Of a stretch of DNA of 12,425 nt, positions 7,141-12,425 are shown in pieces (position 1 is the first letter of the stretch; each line of letters begins with the position of its first letter). Source of the DNA: Thermoplasmata archaeon (GTDB taxonomy: Archaea; Thermoplasmatota; Thermoplasmata; Lutacidiplasmatales; UBA184); assembly GCA_021828715.1 (NCBI GenBank), contig JAJZDF010000005.1, positions 1 through 12,425 of the forward strand, given 5' to 3'. The translations under genes and the position numbers were made by a program. Under the pieces are notes generated by a model. It ran no database searches. It was not told where the DNA came from and saw nothing but the letters and a program-made list of their open reading frames with translations.

Positions 7141-7522
7141 CCGCCGGGACGGGCCTTCTGCCCAAGGGGCCCGCCGTGGCCCTCGGAGATCCCGACGGGC
7201 CGGAAACCTGATTCCCGGGGTCGATCGGAACGCGGCGCGCAGGCGGGACGGCTCGGCGCGAGCCACCCGACCGCGGGCCGCTCCTCCGCCGGGCTCCCGA
7301 GACGCCAGGGGGCGCCCCACCCCCCCGCTCGATCGTCGCCACCGGCTACCCGCGATCGATCCCGAAGCGGGCGCCCGAGTGCCGGCTCCGGGGAAGGGGC
7401 ACCGACGCCACTCCGGCGGCGCCGTCCCGGGCGACGGGAAGGGACCCGCGGTCGATCCGATCCTCCCGCCGCCCGGGCCGGAGGACGGCCCGGCCGTCTC
7501 GTCCCCGTCGATGGTGGGGGGG
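7141..7522. other. Long divergent intergenic region, no gene recognised
   Basis: About 380 bases separate the promoter area of the thiamine operon from that of pdxS. Frames crossing it are open on both strands but none has a recognisable product, and proline/arginine/glycine-rich translations are typical of non-coding G+C-rich DNA. A perfect 6-pair hairpin GGCTCG-GCG-CGAGCC lies at 7250-7264. Several GATCG repeats occur (for example 7331-7334 and 7353-7360), but these are common throughout the window. No tRNA-like fold, CRISPR-like repeat or insertion-sequence end is visible. Confidence 0.5.
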
Positions 7523-7528
7523 CTTATA
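7523..7528 (+). promoter_or_regulatory. TATA-like element of pdxS
   Basis: CTTATA stands out in otherwise very G+C-rich sequence. Initiation about 25 bases downstream, near 7552, would give a short leader of roughly 10-13 bases before the ATG at 7564. Only a weak GAGAG motif lies in that leader. Confidence 0.55.
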
Positions 7529-7563
7529 CGCCCGCCGCGCCCTTCGGCCGTCACCGAGAGCCC

Positions 7564-8508
7564 ATGTCGGATCCGATCGAGCAGCTCCGCTTCGGGACGG
7601 AGCTCGTGAAGCGCGGCTTTGCCCGCATGCAGCAGGGAGGCGTGATCATGGACGTCACCACCGCCGAACAGGCCGCGGTCGCCGAGGAGGCGGGTGCCGT
7701 CGCCGTGATGGCGCTCGAGCGCGTTCCGGCGGATATCCGGGCCGCCGGCGGGGTGGCGCGGATGGCGGACCCCCTCAAGATCCGAGAGATCCGCGAGCGG
7801 GTCTCGATCCCCGTGATGGCGAAATGCCGGATCGGTCACCTCGGCGAGGCACGGGTCCTCGAGTCGCTCGGGGTCGACATGATCGACGAATCCGAGGTGC
7901 TGACCCCGGCCGACCCGTTCCGCCATGTCGACAAGAAGGCGTTCTCCGTCCCGTTCGTCTGCGGCGCGCGGAACCTCGGCGAGGCGCTCCGGCGCATCGA
8001 CGAGGGGGCGGCGATGATCCGGACGAAGGGGGAGGCGGGGACGGGGAACGTCGTCGAGGCGATCCGTCACATCCGCCAGATCTCCGGCGAGATCGAGGAG
8101 GTCTCGAAGATGCCGAAGCGCGACCTCACCGCATGGGCGAAACGCGAGCAGGTCTCCGAGGCCGTGCTCGCCGACGTCCGCACCCGCGGCCGGTTGCCCG
8201 TCGTCAACTTCGCGGCCGGCGGCATCGCGACGCCCGCGGACGCTGCCTTCTGCCGCCTGCTCGGGGTGGACGGGCTGTTCGTCGGCAGCGGGATCTTCAA
8301 GTCGGAGCACCCGATCAAGGTCGCGCGGGCGATCGTCGAGGCGTCGCTCCACTTCAACGAGCCGGAGGTCGTGGCGCGCGTCTCGACCGGCCTCGGCGAA
8401 GCGATGCGCGGTCTGGACCTCGCCCAGGTGCCGCCGGAGGCGTTCCTGCAGCGGCGCGAATCGGAGCCGCTCCCGACGGCGAAGCCGCGGGGTGCGACCG
8501 GGGCCTGA
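7564..8508 (+). CDS. pdxS: Pyridoxal 5'-phosphate synthase lyase subunit PdxS
   Basis: Cytoplasmic (beta/alpha)8 enzyme that makes pyridoxal 5'-phosphate from ribose 5-phosphate, glyceraldehyde 3-phosphate and ammonia supplied by the glutaminase PdxT (deoxyxylulose-independent route). The 314-residue product is of normal length and matches the family almost throughout. It has [13 protein letters not shown] (25-37) with catalytic Asp30, MAKCRIGH (85-92) with Schiff-base Lys87, [13 protein letters not shown] (151-163) with the second lysine Lys155, and the phosphate-binding [12 protein letters not shown] (216-227) and VGSGIF (240-245). The ATG at 7564 gives the usual N-terminus and lies just past a TATA-like element. 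PdxT is not in this window, so it must be encoded elsewhere. The gene is divergent from the thiamine operon and is followed after 58 bases by a glycosyltransferase that appears to have its own promoter. Confidence 0.98.
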   Translation: MSDPIEQLRFGTELVKRGFARMQQGGVIMDVTTAEQAAVAEEAGAVAVMALERVPADIRAAGGVARMADPLKIREIRERVSIPVMAKCRIGHLGEARVLESLGVDMIDESEVLTPADPFRHVDKKAFSVPFVCGARNLGEALRRIDEGAAMIRTKGEAGTGNVVEAIRHIRQISGEIEEVSKMPKRDLTAWAKREQVSEAVLADVRTRGRLPVVNFAAGGIATPADAAFCRLLGVDGLFVGSGIFKSEHPIKVARAIVEASLHFNEPEVVARVSTGLGEAMRGLDLAQVPPEAFLQRRESEPLPTAKPRGATGA

Positions 8509-8535
8509 CGAACGGCCCGGTCGCTCCGCCGCTGC

Positions 8536-8542
8536 TTGTATA
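8536..8542 (+). promoter_or_regulatory. TATA-like element of the glycosyltransferase gene
   Basis: TTGTATA ends 25 bases before the GTG at 8567, so transcription would begin at or next to the start codon and the mRNA would be leaderless. It lies in the 58-base gap after pdxS and supports separate transcription. It also favours the GTG start over the ATG at 8492, which lies inside pdxS. Confidence 0.6.
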
Positions 8543-8566
8543 GCCCTCGGACCCGGTGGGCCCCGC

Positions 8567-9700
8567 GTGCGGATCGTCCAGGTCTCGCCGTTCTTCGCGC
8601 CCCACACGGGCGGGGTGGAGTCCCACGTCCGGAACCTGGCGCGGGAATTCGCCCGCCAGGGCCACGAGGTGACGGTCGTCACCGCCCGCTACGATCGCCG
8701 CCTGCCCCGCACGGAGGCGGCGGAGGGGTACCGCATCGTCCGGGTCCCGAGCCTCTTCGTCGCGTTCAACACGCCGTTCGACTGGGGGACCGGTGCCGCG
8801 GTCCGCCGTCTGGAGGCGGACGTCTTCCACCTCCACTACCCGCCGCCGCTGACCTCGTACTTCGCGACCCGGGCGCTCGGGACGCGACGCGTGCCGGTCT
8901 GCCTCACCTACCATTGCGACCTCGAGATGCCGGGCCGGCCGGGCCGACTGCTCGCCGGGGCGTACCAGCGATTCTTCCTCCCGCCGACCCTCCGGCGGGT
9001 CGATCGGGTCGTCGTCCACACCCGCAGCTACGGGATAACGTCGGCCATGCTCCGGGGCCGGGAACTGGCGGTAGTCCCGTCAGTGGTCGACCTCGACCGG
9101 CTTCGGCCGGGGGTGGACGTGGGGACGCTGCGGCGCGACCTCCGGCTCGACGGCCGGCGCGTGATGGTCTTCACCGGCCGTCTCGTCCCCCACAAGGGGG
9201 TGGACGTGATCCTGGAGGCGCTCGCCCGCCTCCCGGACGACGTCGCGCTCCTCGTCATCGGTGCCGGTCCCCGCCTCTCCAGCCTCGTCCGGCAGGCACG
9301 CCGCCTCGGCGTCGAAGCGCGGGTGCGGTTCTGCCCGGCGGTCAGCGACGACGACCTGCCGCGGTACCTCGCCCTCGGGGACGTCTTCGTCTTCCCTTCG
9401 CAGAATCGGCTCGAGGGGTTCGGCCTCGCGGTGGCGGAGGCGATGGCGATGGGTCTCCCCGTCGTCGTGGCCGATCTCCCCGGGGTGCGCGAGGTGATCG
9501 AGCCGGGGGTCGAGGGGCTCCTCACCGAGCCGCTCCTCCCGGCCGACCTCGCCGAACGGGTCGCCGCGCTGCTCGACGATCCGGCGCTCGCCCACCGGAT
9601 GGGTGCCGCCGGCCGCCGCCGGGCCGAGGCGCGCTACGGTCTCGAGACCGTGGCCGGACAACTGCTCAGTCTGTACGCAAGCCTGCGCGCAGCTGGTTGA
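8567..9700 (+). CDS. Glycosyltransferase family 4 (GT-B fold)
   Basis: Probable nucleotide-sugar-dependent, retaining glycosyltransferase acting at the cytoplasmic face of the membrane, perhaps in surface glycan, glycolipid or N-glycan assembly. The 377 residues form the two Rossmann-like halves of GT4. The N-terminal acceptor half contains VSPFFAPHTGGVESH (6-20) and HLHYPPP (88-94). The C-terminal donor half begins VMVFTGRLVPHKGVDVILEA (199-218) with Lys210 and contains VFVFPSQNRLEGFGLAVAEA (273-292), holding the E-x7-E motif at Glu283 and Glu291. The GTG at 8567 is chosen because RIVQVSPFF is the first strand of the fold and a TATA-like element lies 25 bases before it. The exact sugar and acceptor cannot be read from sequence. 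The last 35 bases overlap the convergent pyrF gene. The many glycosylation sequons in the nearby thiamine-binding protein show that glycosylated surface proteins are plausible in this organism. Confidence 0.93.
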   Translation: MRIVQVSPFFAPHTGGVESHVRNLAREFARQGHEVTVVTARYDRRLPRTEAAEGYRIVRVPSLFVAFNTPFDWGTGAAVRRLEADVFHLHYPPPLTSYFATRALGTRRVPVCLTYHCDLEMPGRPGRLLAGAYQRFFLPPTLRRVDRVVVHTRSYGITSAMLRGRELAVVPSVVDLDRLRPGVDVGTLRRDLRLDGRRVMVFTGRLVPHKGVDVILEALARLPDDVALLVIGAGPRLSSLVRQARRLGVEARVRFCPAVSDDDLPRYLALGDVFVFPSQNRLEGFGLAVAEAMAMGLPVVVADLPGVREVIEPGVEGLLTEPLLPADLAERVAALLDDPALAHRMGAAGRRRAEARYGLETVAGQLLSLYASLRAAG

Positions 9701-10508
9701 TCTGGACCTTCATGCGGGCCGCCTCGGCCCCGGCCGCCGCTTTCCACTTCGCGTCACCGGCGGCGTAGAGGATCGATCGGGAGGCGCTGACGATCAATCC
9801 GCGCCCCTCCGCGTCGACCCCCTCTCGGACCGCCGCGGAGAGCGAGCCCCCCTGGGTCCCGACCCCGGGGGCGAGGATCGGGATCCGGTTGCCGAGGGCG
9901 GCGCGGGCGGGCCGGAACGTGTCGGCGAAGGTCGCGCCGACCACCGCCCCGACGTTCCCGTGGGCCCGCGCGAGCCGACGCACCTCGCCCAACACCGCCA
10001 GCCAGAGCGGGCCCCGCGGGGTGGGGATCTCCTGGAAGTCCATCGACCCGGGGTTCGAGGAGTGGGCGACGACGAAGATGCCGTGGGACGAATCGTCGAG
10101 GAACGGCCCGAACGACTCCCAGCCGAGCCAGGGGGAGACCGTGACCGCATCGAACCCGAGGGACCGGAACGCCGCGTCCCGGTACAGCCGCATCGTGTTC
10201 GGAAAGTCGTTGGCCTTGAGGTCGAGGATGCGGAGCCGGGTCGGACCGATCCGCGCCACCAGCCGCTCCAGGGTCCGCAGGCCCTGGGCGCCGAAGGCGA
10301 GATAGCTCGCGAGCTGCATCTTGTAGGCCGCGGCGTGCGGGTACGTCGCGCTCACGATCCCCGAGAGGAACGCATCCAGCCGGCGGCCGGCCGGCAGCCG
10401 TTTGATCGGGCCCGGGAAGAGCGCCGGATCCGGATCGAGGCCGACGCAGACGAGCGAGTCCCGCGCCTTCAGGATGCGATCGGTCCGGTCGATGAACCTC
10501 GGCGCCAC
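9666..10508 (-). CDS. pyrF: Orotidine 5'-phosphate decarboxylase, long (type 2-like) form
   Basis: Cytoplasmic enzyme of the last step of UMP synthesis, decarboxylating orotidine 5'-phosphate. The 280-residue TIM barrel shows VCVGLDPDP (20-28) with substrate-binding Asp24, KMQLASY (63-69), the catalytic D-x-K-x-x-D in ILDLKANDFPNT (94-105: Asp96, Lys98, Asp101), AVTVSPWLGWESFGPFL (121-137) and the phosphate-gripping APGVGTQGG (213-221) with Arg244. The length and the WLGWESFGPF and GTQGG segments resemble the long OMPDC subgroup best known in bacteria; many archaeal enzymes are about 210-230 residues. The GTG at 10508-10506 is chosen because APRFIDR begins the family-like region and a TATA-like patch ends 25 bases before it. 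A longer frame to a TTG at 10580 would run through the rpa promoter and adds a low-complexity tail. The gene is divergent from rpa and convergent with the glycosyltransferase. Confidence 0.94.
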   Translation of the reverse strand: MAPRFIDRTDRILKARDSLVCVGLDPDPALFPGPIKRLPAGRRLDAFLSGIVSATYPHAAAYKMQLASYLAFGAQGLRTLERLVARIGPTRLRILDLKANDFPNTMRLYRDAAFRSLGFDAVTVSPWLGWESFGPFLDDSSHGIFVVAHSSNPGSMDFQEIPTPRGPLWLAVLGEVRRLARAHGNVGAVVGATFADTFRPARAALGNRIPILAPGVGTQGGSLSAAVREGVDAEGRGLIVSASRSILYAAGDAKWKAAAGAEAARMKVQINQLRAGLRTD

Positions 10509-10532
10509 CGCGCTCGGGAGGGGCGCCGAGGG

Positions 10533-10541
10533 AAAAGGATT
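10533..10541 (-). promoter_or_regulatory. TATA-like element of pyrF
   Basis: Minus-strand AATCCTTTT ends 25 bases before the GTG at 10508, the same spacing as for the glycosyltransferase and rpa genes. It suggests a leaderless pyrF transcript and supports the GTG as the start, since no Shine-Dalgarno motif is seen. Confidence 0.5.
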
Positions 10542-10584
10542 GTGCGGCCCCCGGCGCCCGTCATCGTCCGCGGGGGCCAAGACG

Positions 10585-10592
10585 CTTTTATC
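10585..10592 (+). promoter_or_regulatory. TATA-like element of rpa
   Basis: CTTTTATC is a good archaeal TATA candidate in G+C-rich surroundings. Its last T of TTTTAT (10586-10591) is 25 bases before the ATG at 10616, which predicts transcription starting at or next to the A of the start codon. It lies back to back with the pyrF promoter in a 107-base divergent region. Confidence 0.6.
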
Positions 10593-10615
10593 GGGTCGGC
10601 CCGCTGGCCGGCGCG

Positions 10616-11785
10616 ATGGCCGATCCGGACGCGGCGAACGCCCCGCGCGAGGTACGGCTCCGCGACCTCCGTCCGATGGACGGGCCGGTCGAGTTCGTCG
10701 CCCGCGTGGTGAGCTGCGAGCGCCGCGAGGTGACCCGGAAGTCCGACGGGGGCCGTCGGCCGCTCCTCTCGGGGCTGCTGACCGACGGGACGGCGACGGT
10801 GCGGTTCACCTGGTGGGACCCGCCCCGCGAGGGAATCGAGCGCGGTACGGTGCTGCGCGCCGTCGGCCCCGAGGTCGGGGAGTACCGCGGGCGGCCCGAG
10901 GTAACGTTCGGTTGGAAATCCCGGGTCGGGCCGGCGAGCGAGGCGGAGCTTCCCCGGATCGATCCGGCCGAACTGCCGCTCAAGGCCCTCCACGAACTGG
11001 GCCCCGCCGACGACGGGTTCCGGGTCCGGGCCCGGGTCGTGCGGGTCACCGAGCGGTCGGTCTCCGTCGGCGAGGAGCGACGGATCGTCCACGAAGGGCT
11101 GCTCGCCGACCGCTCGGGAGCGCTCGCCTTCACCGCCTGGTCCGACTTCGGCCTCAAGCCCGGGGAAGCGGTCGAGGTCGTCGGCGGCTACGTCCGTACC
11201 TTCCGCGGATCCTTCGAGCTGGCGCTCGACGAGCGAAGCGCGGTGCGACGTTTCGATGGCCTCGACCTCCCCACTCCGAGCGACGTGCTGGACGCCCCGC
11301 CCCGACGGATGAGCGACCTGGAGGAGGACGGCGGCGGTCCTTCGGTTTCGGTGGAGGGCCGCGTCGTGGCGCTCCTCCCGCCGAGCGGCCTCGTCTACCG
11401 GTGTCCCGACTGCCGTCGGAGCGTCCAGGGCGGGGTCTGCCGCGTGCACGGACCGGTGACTCCCGAACCCGACCTCCGGGCGCGGATCGTGCTGGACGAC
11501 GGGACCGGGGCGGTCACGGTCCAGGCGGGCCGGGCGGAGACCGAGCGGCTTTGGGGGACGACGCTCGCCGAGGTGCGGGCGCGGCTCCGGGAGCAGCCGG
11601 ACCCCGCGGCGTTCGAGGCCGAGCTCGGCGACCGGCTCCTGGGCCGTCGGCTGCGGGTCGGGGGCGCCGGATCCAAGGACGATTTCGGCGTCACGATCGT
11701 CCCCGACCGGATCGAGCCCGCGGAGCTCGATCTCGACGCGACGGCGGAACGGCTCGCGGCGCGTCTCGTTCCGAGGCGGCCGTGA
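10616..11785 (+). CDS. rpa: Replication protein A, single-stranded DNA-binding (three OB regions, zinc finger)
   Basis: Single-stranded DNA-binding protein used in replication, repair and recombination. The 389 residues hold three OB-like regions: about 24-103 (EFVARVVSC ... LLTDGTATVRFTWW), about 133-207 (FRVRARVVRVTE ... LLADRSGALAFTAW) and about 243-365 (SVSVEGRVVALLP ... IVLDDGTGAVTVQ). The third is interrupted by a zinc finger, CPDCRRSVQGGVCRVHG, with ligands Cys263, Cys266, Cys275 and His278. The repeated D-G/S-G/T-A-x-V/F-x-F turn in each unit is the typical OB strand pair. The ATG at 10616 follows a TATA-like element by 25 bases, so the mRNA is probably leaderless. The stop overlaps the start of the RPA-associated protein (GTGA), an arrangement known from euryarchaeal RPA operons. 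This gene is one of the main reasons to call the window archaeal. Confidence 0.95.
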   Translation: MADPDAANAPREVRLRDLRPMDGPVEFVARVVSCERREVTRKSDGGRRPLLSGLLTDGTATVRFTWWDPPREGIERGTVLRAVGPEVGEYRGRPEVTFGWKSRVGPASEAELPRIDPAELPLKALHELGPADDGFRVRARVVRVTERSVSVGEERRIVHEGLLADRSGALAFTAWSDFGLKPGEAVEVVGGYVRTFRGSFELALDERSAVRRFDGLDLPTPSDVLDAPPRRMSDLEEDGGGPSVSVEGRVVALLPPSGLVYRCPDCRRSVQGGVCRVHGPVTPEPDLRARIVLDDGTGAVTVQAGRAETERLWGTTLAEVRARLREQPDPAAFEAELGDRLLGRRLRVGGAGSKDDFGVTIVPDRIEPAELDLDATAERLAARLVPRRP

Positions 11786-12425
11786 GCCGACGGGAGCCGG
11801 CGTGGCGGGTCACGGCGCGCGAGCTCGAGGCGGCCACGGAGGAAGAGCGCGGCGAGGGAGAACGGGCGGCGACGTACCTCCTCTCCCCGTTCGGGGGACG
11901 GATCCATCGGGTGCTGATGGCCGGCACGTTGTCGGCCGCCGAGTCGATCGGCCGGGACGCATCCCAGCCGTTCTGGCGGGCCCGGCTCACCGATCCGACC
12001 GGCTCGGTCGCGGTCACGGCCGGAGGATTCCAGCCGAGGGCCATGGCCCACTTGCGGGCGACGACCGACGCCCGACCGGCCCTCGTCGTCGGCAAGGTCC
12101 ACCTGTTCCGGGGACGGGACGGCACCGGCTACGTCTCCGTCCGCGCCGAATCCGCCCGTGCGGTCCCCGAAGCCACCGAGCGCGCCGTGCTCGCCGAGGC
12201 GATCGACCAGACGCTCGGGCGGCTGGACCTCACCGACCGCATCGCCCACGGAGAGAGCGGGGACGGCAGCCCCGAGCGGTGGATCCAGGCCGCCCGGGAA
12301 TCCCTCCGCCGCTATCGGGAGGCCGATCGGGACGGGTTCCGGACCGCCCTCGCCGCTGCGATCCGGCACGTCGCCGGGAGTACCCCCGCGCTCCTCCCGC
12401 TGTCGGTCCCCCCGACCGTGCAGGT
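11782..12425 (+). CDS. RPA-associated protein (COG3390-like), 3' end outside window
   Basis: Probable partner of RPA in single-stranded DNA transactions. In haloarchaea such proteins are encoded in the same operon as RPA and bind it. The frame starts at GTG 11782-11784, overlapping the rpa stop as GTGA, and stays open for 214 codons to the end of the window. Recognisable features are a short N-terminal part WRVTARELEAAT (8-19), then a single OB-like domain at about 31-128. This has TYLLSPFGGRIHRVLMAGTL (31-50), FWRARLTDPTGSVAVTAGGF (64-83) and PALVVGKVHLF (99-109). An acidic, helical C-terminal part includes RWIQAARESLRRYREAD (166-182). The next in-frame ATG (residue 46) would delete the conserved SPFGGRIHRV strand, so the GTG is preferred. 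The identification is from recalled family patterns, not a search. Confidence 0.85.
   Translation, partial: MSRREPAWRVTARELEAATEEERGEGERAATYLLSPFGGRIHRVLMAGTLSAAESIGRDASQPFWRARLTDPTGSVAVTAGGFQPRAMAHLRATTDARPALVVGKVHLFRGRDGTGYVSVRAESARAVPEATERAVLAEAIDQTLGRLDLTDRIAHGESGDGSPERWIQAARESLRRYREADRDGFRTALAAAIRHVAGSTPALLPLSVPPTVQ

Noticed and set aside
8492..8566. Glycosyltransferase start at the ATG at 8492
   Set aside because: This would overlap the end of pdxS and cross the TATA-like element at 8536-8542; the added residues do not belong to the GT4 fold.
7123..8682. Long minus-strand frame opposite pdxS
   Set aside because: It is antisense to a highly conserved gene and its translation has no recognisable features.
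10509..10580. Longer pyrF starting at a TTG at 10580
   Set aside because: The added 24 residues are not family-like and would cross the pyrF TATA-like element and much of the divergent promoter region; the GTG at 10508 fits the family N-terminus.
1..12425. Mobile element, CRISPR array, or defence system
   Set aside because: No transposase or integrase, no terminal inverted repeats, no regularly spaced repeats, no cas or nuclease-like genes; all identified genes are metabolic, transport or replication genes of uniform composition.

Overview
The window is chromosomal DNA from a very G+C-rich archaeon (roughly 70% by eye, with third codon positions almost always G or C). The best guess is a member of the Thermoplasmatota or a related euryarchaeal lineage. 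An archaeal host is indicated by a replication protein A (RPA) gene with three OB-like regions and a C-x2-C-x8-C-x2-H zinc finger, followed with a 4-base overlap by an RPA-associated protein of the kind found in euryarchaeal RPA operons. It is also indicated by TATA-like elements about 25 bases before several start codons, the pattern of leaderless archaeal transcripts. A TPP riboswitch points the same way, because the archaeal examples I know of come from Thermoplasma and its relatives. The lineage call is inference.

Layout: (1) 1-180, plus strand, the 3' end of an unidentified gene. (2) 181-511, a gene-free convergent gap with one good hairpin. (3) 6960 down to 512, minus strand, a tightly packed operon: thiamine-type binding protein, fused two-domain permease, ABC ATPase with an extra C-terminal domain, and full-length aconitase A. 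Its junctions are an ATGA, a 14-base overlap and another ATGA. (4) 7001-7093, minus strand, a well-formed TPP riboswitch in the operon leader, with a promoter candidate just upstream. (5) 7141-7522, a non-coding stretch separating the operon from the divergent gene pdxS. (6) 7564-8508, plus, pdxS (vitamin B6 synthesis). (7) 8567-9700, plus, a GT4 glycosyltransferase. (8) 10508 down to 9666, minus, orotidine 5'-phosphate decarboxylase (pyrF), overlapping the glycosyltransferase tail to tail by 35 bases. (9) 10616-12425, plus, rpa and its associated gene, the latter cut by the window edge.

How the genes work together: the riboswitch senses thiamine pyrophosphate and should shut down thiamine uptake when the cofactor is plentiful. 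Because aconitase is translationally coupled to the last transporter gene with no gap, a central TCA-cycle enzyme seems to be under the same vitamin control; this is the most interesting feature here. Next to it, divergently, lies the PLP synthase subunit PdxS, so vitamin B1 uptake and vitamin B6 synthesis share one intergenic region. The remaining genes (cell-surface glycosylation, pyrimidine synthesis, single-stranded DNA binding) look like ordinary housekeeping genes. I found no mobile element, CRISPR array, tRNA, rRNA or defence system.
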